Positions 33,533 through 42,504 of a DNA stretch of 52,522 nt are shown here, piece after piece. The notes under the pieces were generated by a model. That model did no database searches and was not told the DNA's origin. It was given only the letters and a program-made list of their open reading frames with translations. Source of the stretch: Paracoccaceae bacterium (lineage in GTDB: Bacteria; Pseudomonadota; Alphaproteobacteria; Rhodobacterales; Rhodobacteraceae); assembly GCA_021648225.1 (NCBI GenBank), contig JAKITE010000006.1:1-52522 (forward strand), written 5' to 3'. A program made the position numbers and the translations under genes. The number at the start of each line of letters is the position of its first letter. The stretch's first letter is position 1.

Positions 33533-34018
33533 ATGATTATTCAGCCTTATAGGACACAAAACTGGCCCGAGGTCTGGCAGATTTTGAAACCGGTTTTTCG
33601 GGCTGGGGAAACCTATCCTTTTGCGCGCGATATTTCCGGGGCAGAGGCAAGGGAGGTTTGGATCGAGCAACCGCTTGCAACCTATGTGGCTTTGGAAAAT
33701 GGCACTGTGCTGGGCACGTTTTACATTAAACCCAACCAGCCTGCGCTGGGGGCGCATATGTGTAATTGTGGCTATGTGGTCGCACCGGCGGCGCGAGGCA
33801 AAGGTGTGGCCGGGCTGATGTGTGAATTTTCGCAATCCGAGGCCCTGCGGATGGGGTTTTCGGGTATGCAATATAATCTGGTGGTGGAAACAAATACCGG
33901 CGCGGTCGGGCTGTGGCAACGTCACGGGTTTGCGATTGTCGGGACGGTTCCAAAGGCGTTTCGGCACCCGGTTAAGGGGCTGGTTGCGGCGCATGTGATG
34001 CATAAGGAATTGCGTTAA
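33533..34018 (+). CDS. GNAT family N-acetyltransferase
   Basis: A 161-residue GNAT. VVAPAARGKGVAGLMCEFSQSEALRMG is motif A (R-G-K-G-V), and YNLVVETNTGAVGLWQRHGFAIVGTVPKAFRHP is motif B with the C-terminal GF. The opening IIQPYRTQNWPEVWQILKPVFRAGETYPFARDIS resembles amine/amino-acid acetyltransferases of the phosphinothricin/YhhY kind, including the RAGETYPF segment. AGGGAGGG precedes ATG 33533. Target unknown. It is followed by the long convergent gap at 34019-34410. Confidence 0.83.
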   Translation: MIIQPYRTQNWPEVWQILKPVFRAGETYPFARDISGAEAREVWIEQPLATYVALENGTVLGTFYIKPNQPALGAHMCNCGYVVAPAARGKGVAGLMCEFSQSEALRMGFSGMQYNLVVETNTGAVGLWQRHGFAIVGTVPKAFRHPVKGLVAAHVMHKELR

Positions 34019-34044
34019 CCAATTCGGTAAAACCGCCAAATTAA

Positions 34045-34077
34045 ATGTAATTTTTGTATAAGTTTTATGTAATTTTT
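34045..34077. repeat. Direct repeat of 11 bp at 22-bp period
   Basis: ATGTAATTTTT occurs at 34045-34055 and again at 34067-34077, exactly 22 bp apart (about two helical turns, so both copies face the same side of the DNA). The two copies sit in an AT-rich patch after the GNAT stop codon. They may be a protein-binding site or an iteron-like repeat; two copies are too few for a replication origin. Confidence 0.5.
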
Positions 34078-34382
34078 CCGTATGCCGTGGAAGGGTTAAT
34101 GTGACGGTGGTAAAAGTCAGCAGCGCTGCCAATGGCGAATTTCCTACCATGGTTTCAAAGCCAGGGTCAGGGCCTATTAATCCTGCACCATCAGCGCGAG
34201 ATCGGTTTTGCAGTGAAAACTGGCCGCGCCCTGCGGCTTCATTCATACGTGACATTACATGACATAGAGCCACTATGTTACCGTTTGAACCATTGGGGTA
34301 TCCTTGAAAACAGAATACCTGTTCGACGGGTTTTTGTTGGGTTAGTCGACCCGAATCTTGCTCCTAACCCCTTGAGCCGAGC

Positions 34383-34410
34383 GGTGCGTGGGGACCACGC
34401 ACCCTACGGT
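34383..34410. repeat. REP-like extragenic palindrome
   Basis: Arms GGTGCGTGG and CCACGCACC around GGA form a strong hairpin at 34383-34403, followed by CTACGG. On the minus strand it reads CCGTAG-GGTGCGTGG..., a form common to dispersed extragenic palindromes (GTAGGGTGCG ... CGCACC) in many bacteria. It lies directly after the trpS stop codon and lacks a U-run, so it would block 3' decay or act as a REP element rather than an intrinsic terminator. Only one copy was found in this window. Confidence 0.65.
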
Positions 34411-35448
34411 TCATCTCGGCCATTGTTGGCCGCGGATGAAACCGACAATATCATAGACATCCTCCAATACCGGTTGGGCTATGGCGTTGGCTTTGGCTGA
34501 ACCCTCGGCCAAAATTTTGTCGATCTCGGCGGGGTCTTGCATCAGGCGAGACATTTCTGTTGAAATCGGTTCCAGAACCGATACGGCCAGATCAGCAAGG
34601 GCAGGTTTGAACCGGCCCCATTGCGCACCGGCATATTCTTCAATCACCGATTCTGACGTGCGGCCCGACAGCGAGGCGTAAATGTTGACCAAATTTCGCG
34701 CCTCGGGGCGGTCTTTTAAGCCTTCAACCGACTCCGGCAGGGGTTCTGCATCGGATTTGGCCTTTTTGAATTTTTTCACAATCAATTCCGCAGAATCGGT
34801 CATGTTGATCCGGTCCATATCGGATGCACCGGATTTGGACATTTTCTTGGTGCCGTCGCGCAGGCCCATGACGCGGGTGGAGGCACCCTCGATAATCGGT
34901 TCGGTGATGGGAAAGAAATCCGGCACCTTGAAATCATGGTTGAATTTGGCAGCAATATCGCGGGTCAGTTCCACATGTTGTTTCTGGTCTTCGCCAACCG
35001 GCACATGGGTGGCCTTATAGGCCAGAATATCGGCGGCCATCAGCGAGGGATATGCATATAGGCCCAAGGAAACCGCCTCGGCATTCTTGCCGGCTTTCTC
35101 CTTGAATTGGGTCATGCGGTTCATCCAGCCCATGCGGGCCACGCAATTGAATATCCAGCCCAGTTCCGCATGCGCCGGCACTTGGGATTGGTTAAAGATG
35201 ATCGATTTGGAGGTATCCAGCCCGCTGGCCACATAGGCGGCCACTAGTTCGCGGGTGGCATGGCGTAGCTCTGACGGGTCTTGCCAGACGGTGATCGCGT
35301 GCAGATCGACAACACAATAAATTGTCTCGATATCCGTATTTTGCATATCGACAAAGCGCTGGATCGCGCCCAGATAATTGCCCAGTGTCAGGCCGCCGCT
35401 TGGCTTGATGCCGGAAAAAACACGCTGGGTATGCAGGGTTTCAGCCAT
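34411..35448 (-). CDS. trpS: Tryptophan--tRNA ligase
   Basis: A 345-residue class I aminoacyl-tRNA synthetase. RVFSGIKPSGGLTLGNYLGAI contains the HIGH-equivalent (here TLGN), and KKMSKSGASDMDRINM carries KMSKS. IIFNQSQVPAHAELGWIFNCVARMG and VPVGEDQKQHVELTRDIA contribute to the tryptophan and ATP sites. ATG 35448 gives the normal length; a longer in-frame extension upstream is not homologous. It belongs to the glnD-murJ-trpS neighbourhood typical of Rhodobacterales, but here two rhomboid genes interrupt it. Confidence 0.96.
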   Translation of the reverse strand: MAETLHTQRVFSGIKPSGGLTLGNYLGAIQRFVDMQNTDIETIYCVVDLHAITVWQDPSELRHATRELVAAYVASGLDTSKSIIFNQSQVPAHAELGWIFNCVARMGWMNRMTQFKEKAGKNAEAVSLGLYAYPSLMAADILAYKATHVPVGEDQKQHVELTRDIAAKFNHDFKVPDFFPITEPIIEGASTRVMGLRDGTKKMSKSGASDMDRINMTDSAELIVKKFKKAKSDAEPLPESVEGLKDRPEARNLVNIYASLSGRTSESVIEEYAGAQWGRFKPALADLAVSVLEPISTEMSRLMQDPAEIDKILAEGSAKANAIAQPVLEDVYDIVGFIRGQQWPR

Positions 35449-35526
35449 GGGTTTGTTCCCTTTCATCTCAAGATTATTTGTGGTCTTATCGCGCGGCCCG
35501 TGCGAAGCGTCAACAGGACAGAAATA

Positions 35527-36168
35527 ATGCAACAAGACAATTTTCAACCCATGCCGAAATCGCTGAAATATCTGGTGGCGCTGATTGTTTTGGTGGAACT
35601 GGTCGCATCTGCCGGGGATTACGGGATTTTTCCGGTCGAAGACCTGCGTTGGCAAATTATAATTTATGCAGGGTTGTGGCCGCAATATATAACCCAAGGC
35701 TGGCAGGAGTTTTATTCAGGGCAGAAGTTTGCGATGTTTTTCAGCCATGCATTTGTGCATGGAAGCCTGTTCCATATGGCGATGAATACCGTTATTTTGC
35801 TGGCGCTGGGTAAACGGCTATCGGTCGGGGTCGGGTCCAAATGGGTTTTGACCCTGTTTTTTGTCTCGGCCGGGGTCGGGGGTGTTTTGTTTGTGTTGTT
35901 AAATGGCAGCGGCGCGCCGGCGGTGGGGGCATCGGGCGCAGTGTTCGGGTTTTTCGGGTTCTGGAAAGTGCTGGAATACCGCATGTTGCGGCGCACGGGG
36001 GCGGCTTTGACACCGGTTTACCAGTTTGTCGCGGTGCTGGTTGGCATGAATGTTGCGTTCTGGTTTGTGTTTGACGGCATGTTGGCATGGGAGGCCCATC
36101 TGGGGGGCTTTATTGCCGGTTGGCTATTGGGGCTGCTATTTCGCCCCAATGCTGGACAAGTGCGCTGA
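35527..36168 (+). CDS. Rhomboid family intramembrane serine protease
   Basis: A 213-residue six-segment membrane protein. Catalytic Ser136 lies in GASGAVFGF and catalytic His191 in EAHLGGFIAGWL. The oxyanion residues His83 and Asn87 are in FHMAMN, preceded by FFSHAFVHGSLFHM. The core is therefore complete and the protease should be active. Substrates are unknown. It is divergent from trpS and lies 33 bp before a second, degenerate rhomboid gene. Confidence 0.92.
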   Translation: MQQDNFQPMPKSLKYLVALIVLVELVASAGDYGIFPVEDLRWQIIIYAGLWPQYITQGWQEFYSGQKFAMFFSHAFVHGSLFHMAMNTVILLALGKRLSVGVGSKWVLTLFFVSAGVGGVLFVLLNGSGAPAVGASGAVFGFFGFWKVLEYRMLRRTGAALTPVYQFVAVLVGMNVAFWFVFDGMLAWEAHLGGFIAGWLLGLLFRPNAGQVR

Positions 36169-36201
36169 ACCTGACCTAAACAGATAAAAACGAAAAGACC
36201 C

Positions 36202-36906
36202 ATGTCTGAAAATCAACCGAATACCACTGCTATTTTTAACCCGATTTCCTGGGTTGTCATTATTTTAACGCTGATGATTGTCGGGGTCGAGGTGATTTTG
36301 CAACTGGCTGAGCGCGGCATAATTGGCGGCGTGCAAGGCGCCACTTGGCGGATATATCTGCTGCGGAATTTTGCCTTTCATGATGCGGTGTTTGAACATA
36401 TTTTGCAAAACCGGCGGGTGGAACTGGCGACGCTCTGGCCATTTTTAACCTATCCGTTTTTGCATCTTGGTATTGGCCATATGGCAGTGGCCGCGACTAT
36501 TTTTCTGGCGATGGGCAAGACTATATCGGAAAAATTCTCCAATATGGCGGTGGTGGCTCTGTTTGTTAGTTGCTCGATCGTCGGGGCGCTGGTTTTCGGC
36601 ATGTTTTCCAATCAGGCCTTTCCGCTGGTCGGGTCTTATCCTGCGGTTTACGGGTTTATCTCGGCCTATACATGGATCGAATATACCCGCCTTAAAGCTT
36701 TGAACGAAAGCACATGGCCAGCGTTTCGGTTAATTGCTTTATTGCTGTTGATCCGAGGGGTTTTTGCATTATTTTACGGCGTACCAAACAGCTGGACAGC
36801 GGATTTTTCGGGGCTGATCACCGGGTTTTTATTATCCTTTGTGCTGGCCCCCGATGGGCGGGAACGGATAAAAGGCTGGATCGCTGCGGCCCGAAACCGG
36901 GGTTAG
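36202..36906 (+). CDS. Rhomboid-like pseudoprotease (catalytic residues lost)
   Basis: A 234-residue rhomboid-fold membrane protein with six or seven hydrophobic segments. PFLHLGIGHMAVAATIF corresponds to the HxxxH...N stretch of the neighbouring rhomboid, with the oxyanion Asn replaced by Ala. The serine motif reads GSYPAVYGF (Tyr146-Pro147 instead of Ser-Gly), and the histidine motif reads TADFSGLITGF (Asp201 instead of His). It therefore cannot cleave by the usual mechanism and may act like an iRhom-type binding partner. Its stop codon (TAG) overlaps that of murJ by 4 bases. Confidence 0.82.
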   Translation: MSENQPNTTAIFNPISWVVIILTLMIVGVEVILQLAERGIIGGVQGATWRIYLLRNFAFHDAVFEHILQNRRVELATLWPFLTYPFLHLGIGHMAVAATIFLAMGKTISEKFSNMAVVALFVSCSIVGALVFGMFSNQAFPLVGSYPAVYGFISAYTWIEYTRLKALNESTWPAFRLIALLLLIRGVFALFYGVPNSWTADFSGLITGFLLSFVLAPDGRERIKGWIAAARNRG

Positions 36907-38441
36907 CGGCGCAAAACCCGTTTAATGTCGGAAATGCGTGTGGCACCCAAACCCAGCAATGCCAGCAGATATATTGCTGTGGCCAAAACAACCAACAGCG
37001 CCAGTGCGGCGTATCTGATTGTGGGGGTTTCAAGATAAGTGCCAAGGCCGTTTGCCGCAAAAAACACCACCAGCCCCATGATGATACAGGCCAGAATGAT
37101 GCGTGGAAATGCGCGTTTAAGGCGGTGGTCTATGGCCACGCCCTCGTATTTCAGGCTGCCCGTTACCAGTTGTGCCAGCATAATCCACGCGGCAACGCTG
37201 GTGCCGATGGCAGCAGCCAGATAACCGAACCAAGGGGTTAATCCAATCGCAAGGGTTACATTTACCAGCATCGAGATCAGCGCAAAATGAAACGGTTTGC
37301 GGGTGTTTTCGCGGGCAAAATATATTGGTGAAACCACTTTGGCCAACACAAATGCCGGCAGGCCTGCGCCGTATATTGCCACGGCCCGCGCGGTTGCCGA
37401 TGCGTCTGTGGCCGAAAATGCACCCCGTTCAAACAGCACCGAAACCAGCGGCAGGGGGATAACCATAAATGCCACCGCAGCTGGCAGGGTCAGGATTAAC
37501 GAAAATTCGGCGGCTCGGTTCAGGCTGTTGGTGCCGCCCAAAGTATCCTTGGCCCGCAATTTACGCGAAAGATCCGGCAACAAAACTACGCCAATGGCAA
37601 TGCCAACCACGCCTAGCGGCAATTGATACAAACGGTCGGCATAAGAAAGCCAGGCAATCGCGCCATCAAAATAGGATGCAACCTGCCGCCCGACCAAAAG
37701 ATTGATCTGCACCACCCCGCCCGCCAGCGCCGCAGGGGCGGCAATGATGGCAAGACGTTTCATTTCAGGTGACAGCCTTGGGCGGCGCGGAATAATGCGG
37801 ATGCCCGCCGAACGTGCCGCAAACCACAGCATCATCATTTGCGCGATACCGGCAAAAGGAATGGCCCAGATAATCGCGCGCGCCACATCGGCATTTAATT
37901 CCAGCGCCAGAAAAATGGCGCCTATCAAAATGATATTCAACAAAACCGGTGCAGCAGCGGCCACGGCAAACCGGCCCATGGCGTTTAGAACACCGCTAAG
38001 CAGCGCCGCCAGCGAAATAAACAGAATATAGGGAAAGGCAATACGGCCAAAATCTACGGTCAGATCAAAACGTTCATCGCCAACAAAACCGCTGGCCATA
38101 GCCAATACCAGAACCGGCATGAAAACCTGCGCAACCAAGGTCAGCAATATCACAATACTGGCCAATGCGGAAAACGCCTCGCTGGCGAAATTTTCTGCAC
38201 CTTCGCCGGATTCGATTTTTTTGGAAAATAACGGCACAAAAGCGGTGTTGAACGCGCCCTCGGCAAAAAAACGCCGGAACATATTGGGCAGGGCAAAGGC
38301 CACCAGTATTGCCTGCGCGGCCGGGCCTGAACCCAGCGTGGCGGCGATTAACACATCGCGCACAAAGCCCAGCACCTTGCTAAGCAAGGTCCAGACACCC
38401 ACGGTTAAAAACCCCGAAATTAGGCGGATGGGCTTGGTCAT
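36903..38441 (-). CDS. murJ: Lipid II flippase
   Basis: A 512-residue MviN/MurJ-family membrane protein with about 14 segments that moves lipid II to the periplasmic face. TVGVWTLLSKVLGFVRDVLIAATLGSGPAAQAILVAFALPNMFRRFFAEGAFNTAFVPLFSK is the family-diagnostic N-terminus (R-D, F-R-R-x-F-A-E-G motifs). The middle carries LPLGVVGIAIGVVLLPDLSR. The gene overlaps glnD by 4 bases (ATGA coupling), the usual glnD-murJ arrangement. Confidence 0.95.
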   Translation of the reverse strand: MTKPIRLISGFLTVGVWTLLSKVLGFVRDVLIAATLGSGPAAQAILVAFALPNMFRRFFAEGAFNTAFVPLFSKKIESGEGAENFASEAFSALASIVILLTLVAQVFMPVLVLAMASGFVGDERFDLTVDFGRIAFPYILFISLAALLSGVLNAMGRFAVAAAAPVLLNIILIGAIFLALELNADVARAIIWAIPFAGIAQMMMLWFAARSAGIRIIPRRPRLSPEMKRLAIIAAPAALAGGVVQINLLVGRQVASYFDGAIAWLSYADRLYQLPLGVVGIAIGVVLLPDLSRKLRAKDTLGGTNSLNRAAEFSLILTLPAAVAFMVIPLPLVSVLFERGAFSATDASATARAVAIYGAGLPAFVLAKVVSPIYFARENTRKPFHFALISMLVNVTLAIGLTPWFGYLAAAIGTSVAAWIMLAQLVTGSLKYEGVAIDHRLKRAFPRIILACIIMGLVVFFAANGLGTYLETPTIRYAALALLVVLATAIYLLALLGLGATRISDIKRVLRR

Positions 38442-41194
38442 TTTTCTGCGGCCTGTGCGATGGCGGCCCTCAGTTTTTTCTCGATGGCTTTGCGTTTTTC
38501 CTTGCTGTGCAATTTTAACCCGAACAGGTCTTTGACATAAAACGTATCTACCGCCTGTTCGCCATAAGTGGCGATAATTGCCGATACAATCGAAATACCG
38601 TTGGCGGTCAGGGTGCGGGCAACATCGTGCAACAGGCCCAGCCGGTCGCGGGTGTCGACCTCGATAATGGTATATATTTCAGAGCCTTCGTTATCAAAAG
38701 TAATCGTGGTTGGCACGATAAAATCTTTTTCGCGCGGTTTAATGCGACCTTTGGATTTAAGGGCATCGCGGGTGATAACCTCGCCCAGTAATATCCGTTT
38801 GATCATTTTGTTAAGCCGCCCCAAACGCGAGGTTTCAAACGGTTTGCCGTCCATATCCTGTATCCAGAATACTGCCGTGGCATAACCGTCACTGCTGGTA
38901 TAGGTGCGCGCATCCACAACATTGGCCCCCACCAGCGCCAATGCGCCGGCAAGCCGTGCAAAAATGCCGGGATGATCATGCATAACGAAACAGGCTTGGG
39001 TGGCGTCGCGCGCATCATCCTGCCGGATTTTGGAAACGATTTCCTTGGCGGCCCCTTTGCGGCCAAGACGGGCAAAAATCTTGTGGGTTTTGGTATCAAG
39101 CCCTAGCCAATAGGGCGCGTAATGGCGGTTAAATTCGGCTTGAAGCGCGTCTTTTTTCCAATCCTTGAGGGATTTTTTAAGGGCTTGTTTGGCAGCGGCC
39201 TCGCGTTCGGGCTGGCTTTTGGCCTGGGCGCCCTCCGTCAATGTATCCAGTGTCAGGGCGTAAAGCTGGCGCAAAAGCATGGCTTTCCAGTTGTTCCACA
39301 CAGTGGGACCAACGCCGCGAATATCACATACTGTCAGCACCAAAAGCAGTTTCAGCCGCGTGGTGGATTTAACGGTTTTGGCAAAATCACGCACGGTGCG
39401 GGGGTCGGAAATATCGCGTTTTTGCGCCACATCGGACATCAGCAAATGGTTTTGCACCAGCCATTCGACCAATTCGCATTCATCAGGGTGCAGGCCAAGG
39501 CGCGGGCATAATTCCCGTGCGATTTTTGCGCCGATTTCCTCATGGGGTTCAATGCGGCCTTTGCCGATATCATGCAGCAAAAGTGCCACATAAAGCACCC
39601 GCCGGTTAATACCTGCTTTCAGAATTTCAGAGGCTACCGGCAGATCCTCGACCAAGCCTTGCTGTTCGATTTTGAACAGGTTGGAAATGCACTGAATGGT
39701 GTGTTCGTCAACCGTATAGGAATGATACATATTGAATTGCATCATCGCGACAATCCGGCCAAAATCGGGGATAAATGCGCCCAAAACGCCTAATTCATTC
39801 ATGCGCCTAAGTGCGCGTTCGGGGTTGTTATGGGACAATAGCAGATCAAGAAATATCCGGTTGGCCTCGGGGTTTTGGCGGAATTTATCGTCGATCAGAT
39901 CAAGATTGCCGGCGATTAGCCGCATGGCATCGGGATGGATCAGAATTTTGGATCGCAAGCCTTCCTCGTACAGGCGCATAAAATTGATCGGGTCGCTAAG
40001 GAAAGTTTCAGGGTTATCAACATTCAGCCGCCCGTGTTGCAACGCATAACCGCGCGGCACGCCGTCGCGCGACAGGCTGAAGGCATTAAGCAAGCGCCGC
40101 CCGATATTGGGTTTTTTCTTGACATGCTTGGCCTCCAGATCCGTCAGGAAAATGCGGGTTAATTCGCCGACATGTTTGGCATGGGTGAAATATGCCTGCA
40201 TGAAGCGTTCAACGCCTTGCATGCCGTTGCTGTCTTTGAACCCTAATATGCGGGCGATTTCGACTTGATTGTTAAAGGTAAGTATTTCAGTGGCGCGATT
40301 ATTGACCAGATGCAAATGCACCCGCACCGTCCATAAAAATGTTTCTGCGGCGATGAAATCTTTGGATTCCTCGGCCGTCAGCATTCCCGCAGCGACCAGA
40401 TCATTGGCTGTGTCTACATGGGTGATGTATTTTGCGATCCAGAACAGGGTTTGCAGGTCGCGCAAGCCGCCTTTGCCTTCTTTGACATTGGGTTCCACCA
40501 CATAGCGCGCGCCGCCGTTTTTGGCGTGGCGATTTGCGCGCTCGCTCAGTTTGGCCTCGATAAATTCGGCGGCGGTGTTGTCAAATAATTCGCGCCACAG
40601 GCGTTGGTCCAGTTCTTTTGCCAATGCCGCATCACCGCATAAATACCGGTTTTCCAGCAAGGCGGTGCGGATGGTGTAATCTTCGCGCCCCAAGCGGATG
40701 CAATCATCCACGGTGCGGGTGGCATGGCCGACCTTCAGGCGCAAATCCCACAGGGTATAAAGCATGCTTTCAATCACGCTTTCGCCCCAAGCGGTTTGTT
40801 TATAAGGCGTCAGGAACAGTAAATCGACATCGGAAAACGGCGCCATTTCAGCGCGACCAGACCCGCCGACCGTCACCAGCGACAGGCGTTCGGATGCGGT
40901 GGGGTTATGGACGGGGTGCAGTTTGGCAATGGTTATTTCCATAACCATCATCACGATCTGGTCGGTCAGCCAAGCATAAGCGCGAGTGGCGGCACGGGCG
41001 CGATACGGGTCGATTTTGAGGGCATCGGCAATGGCATTCCGGCCCTTGGTCAGGGCATCACGCAGGGTTTCCACCAGATGGCTGCGGATTTCGCTGGCAT
41101 CTTTGGCACTGAATAGCCGGGTTTCCAGATTTTGACGGAATAAATCCGCATCAAAAATAACACTGGGCGAGCCGATAAGCCCGCCCAGTGTCAA
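38438..41194 (-). CDS. glnD: PII uridylyltransferase / uridylyl-removing enzyme
   Basis: A 918-residue nitrogen sensor that uridylylates GlnB/GlnK when glutamine is low and removes UMP when it is high. The nucleotidyltransferase motif GGSGRAEMAPFSDVDLLFL (G-S-x-A-x-G..D-x-D class) is near residue 110, the HD domain LLHDIGKG is near 520, and two C-terminal ACT domains follow (FARLAGALALVGANVVDAR; DRLGLLHDVARTLTANGI), the sites of glutamine control. Length and order are normal. It ends in an ATGA junction with murJ and heads the glnD-murJ pair. Confidence 0.96.
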   Translation of the reverse strand: MTLGGLIGSPSVIFDADLFRQNLETRLFSAKDASEIRSHLVETLRDALTKGRNAIADALKIDPYRARAATRAYAWLTDQIVMMVMEITIAKLHPVHNPTASERLSLVTVGGSGRAEMAPFSDVDLLFLTPYKQTAWGESVIESMLYTLWDLRLKVGHATRTVDDCIRLGREDYTIRTALLENRYLCGDAALAKELDQRLWRELFDNTAAEFIEAKLSERANRHAKNGGARYVVEPNVKEGKGGLRDLQTLFWIAKYITHVDTANDLVAAGMLTAEESKDFIAAETFLWTVRVHLHLVNNRATEILTFNNQVEIARILGFKDSNGMQGVERFMQAYFTHAKHVGELTRIFLTDLEAKHVKKKPNIGRRLLNAFSLSRDGVPRGYALQHGRLNVDNPETFLSDPINFMRLYEEGLRSKILIHPDAMRLIAGNLDLIDDKFRQNPEANRIFLDLLLSHNNPERALRRMNELGVLGAFIPDFGRIVAMMQFNMYHSYTVDEHTIQCISNLFKIEQQGLVEDLPVASEILKAGINRRVLYVALLLHDIGKGRIEPHEEIGAKIARELCPRLGLHPDECELVEWLVQNHLLMSDVAQKRDISDPRTVRDFAKTVKSTTRLKLLLVLTVCDIRGVGPTVWNNWKAMLLRQLYALTLDTLTEGAQAKSQPEREAAAKQALKKSLKDWKKDALQAEFNRHYAPYWLGLDTKTHKIFARLGRKGAAKEIVSKIRQDDARDATQACFVMHDHPGIFARLAGALALVGANVVDARTYTSSDGYATAVFWIQDMDGKPFETSRLGRLNKMIKRILLGEVITRDALKSKGRIKPREKDFIVPTTITFDNEGSEIYTIIEVDTRDRLGLLHDVARTLTANGISIVSAIIATYGEQAVDTFYVKDLFGLKLHSKEKRKAIEKKLRAAIAQAAEK

Positions 41195-41220
41195 TTCATT
41201 TTCAACATAGTCAAAAATGG

Positions 41221-42411
41221 CTAGCTCCCCGATGCAGCAAAGCTGCGCGGGGCGCTGGAAATCATGATGGCCACACCGTTATCAACCTGCATAATCGCCA
41301 AAGCCCGCTCATTGGTGCCGTTGCTGCGAAACCGGAAAACACCGGTAACACCGGCAAAACCGTTCGGGTCCGTCAGACGCTGCATGGAAAATGCATTGTC
41401 ATCGCCGGTGGTTTTGGCGGCGTTGATCATGGCGCCAATCGCGGCCACGCCATCATAGGCAAGGCCGGAAAGCCCGTGGGCCTCGATACCATAAGCCAGT
41501 TGATAGCGGGTTTCGAATTGCAACAGCAACCCGGGATCAGGCGTGGTAAACCAGCCGGATTGCAGGCTCGGGGTGTTTAGCACCTCGTCCGATGTATCCC
41601 AGCGGGTCAGGCCCATAAACTGGGCATCACGACGGGTGCGATACCGGTTTGATGCCAGAGATGCGGTCATAAACCCAAGCCCCTGAAGCGGCGAATCCGT
41701 AAAGAACACCGCATTGGCACCGCTGGCGCGCAGATCATCGGCGATGATGCTGGCTTGTTCGCTCATTTCCTCAAGCACCAGCGGATAAGACAGGGTGGCA
41801 GCCAATGTGCCGCCATTGCGCGCCACTGCGGTGGTTACTGCATCGCGGCCCAATTCGCCCTCGATTCCTTGCTGATGCACGATGGCAACATTGCTGAAAC
41901 CGGCACCGATACTATGGGAAACCAGCCGGTTGGCCACGGTTTCAAAGGTGGTGCCAAGGATAAACACATTGCCCCCCGCCACGGCCGGATTATTGGAAAA
42001 GCTGAGCACATTAATGCCCTTTGGCCGCGCCACTGCTGCAACTGCGGTTGTGGATGAACTGAACAGTGGCCCTAAAATAACCTGCGCGCCTTCATCAATG
42101 GCGCGGGTGGCGGCAATGGTGGCGGTGGCCGGATCAGCTGCGGTTTCATACACCCGCAATTCGATATTGGCACCGCGCACATCCCCCACAGCCATTTTGG
42201 CAGCGTTCACTAGGTTTTGCGCCAGTTGGTCGGTGACAGAATTGCCAGAGCCAAGCGGCACCATCAGCGCCACAACCACCGGCGCGTTCGGGTCCACCTC
42301 GGAGGTGCCGCTGCCAATGGCAACGGGTTCACAGGCCGAAAGGCCAAGCGCCGCGGCAATAATTGCCAATGGGCGCAGAATTCTGGTTGGTAAAAAATTA
42401 ATAAAGGACAT
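41221..42411 (-). CDS. Penicillin-binding protein activator lipoprotein (LpoA-like)
   Basis: A 396-residue exported lipoprotein with lipobox LSAC at about residue 27. The mature part is a periplasmic-binding-protein fold (VVVALMVPLGSGNSVTDQLAQNLVNAAKMAVGDV; VGPLFSS-type ILGPLFSSSTTAVAAVA; GLSGLAYDGVAAIGAMINAA). LpoA lacks the N-terminal TPR domain in this alphaproteobacterial form. It is divergent from rsmI and yraN, the same set as E. coli lpoA-yraL-yraN. It probably activates a class A penicillin-binding protein. I start at ATG 42411; the in-frame ATG at 42483 lies before a non-secretory leader. Confidence 0.85.
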   Translation of the reverse strand: MSFINFLPTRILRPLAIIAAALGLSACEPVAIGSGTSEVDPNAPVVVALMVPLGSGNSVTDQLAQNLVNAAKMAVGDVRGANIELRVYETAADPATATIAATRAIDEGAQVILGPLFSSSTTAVAAVARPKGINVLSFSNNPAVAGGNVFILGTTFETVANRLVSHSIGAGFSNVAIVHQQGIEGELGRDAVTTAVARNGGTLAATLSYPLVLEEMSEQASIIADDLRASGANAVFFTDSPLQGLGFMTASLASNRYRTRRDAQFMGLTRWDTSDEVLNTPSLQSGWFTTPDPGLLLQFETRYQLAYGIEAHGLSGLAYDGVAAIGAMINAAKTTGDDNAFSMQRLTDPNGFAGVTGVFRFRSNGTNERALAIMQVDNGVAIMISSAPRSFAASGS

Positions 42412-42504
42412 GTTTCCTCGCAATATATGTTTGAGATCAATAGACTCAGCTAGCAGGGCAGAGTAAGCCTTGCGGTCAAACAAGTAAAGTTAGGCAGTTA
42501 AGCA

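Larger units (their letters stand above)
34019..34410. other. 392-bp convergent intergenic region with no recognisable gene
   Basis: This is the longest gene-free stretch in the window, between two convergent genes (the GNAT and trpS), where transcription arrives from both sides. Its first ~65 bp are AT-rich and contain an 11-bp direct repeat; the last ~28 bp hold a REP-like palindrome. Between 34085 and 34375 both strands are open for stretches but show no recognised protein family. One minus-strand frame (about 34100-34255) reads like a degraded coding sequence. No tRNA, IS end or terminator with a U-run was found. Confidence 0.5.

Noticed and set aside
33269..34273. Long minus-strand open frame of 334 residues
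   Set aside because: It runs antisense through the GNAT gene and overlaps the rhodanese gene; composition is rich in Arg, His, Pro and Cys as expected for an antisense shadow.
34383..34403. Intrinsic terminator of trpS
   Set aside because: The stem is strong but no run of T follows on the minus strand; a REP-like element fits better.
34132..34500. Plus-strand open frame of 122 residues in the convergent gap
   Set aside because: It extends into trpS on the opposite strand, has no ribosome-binding site and no recognisable family.
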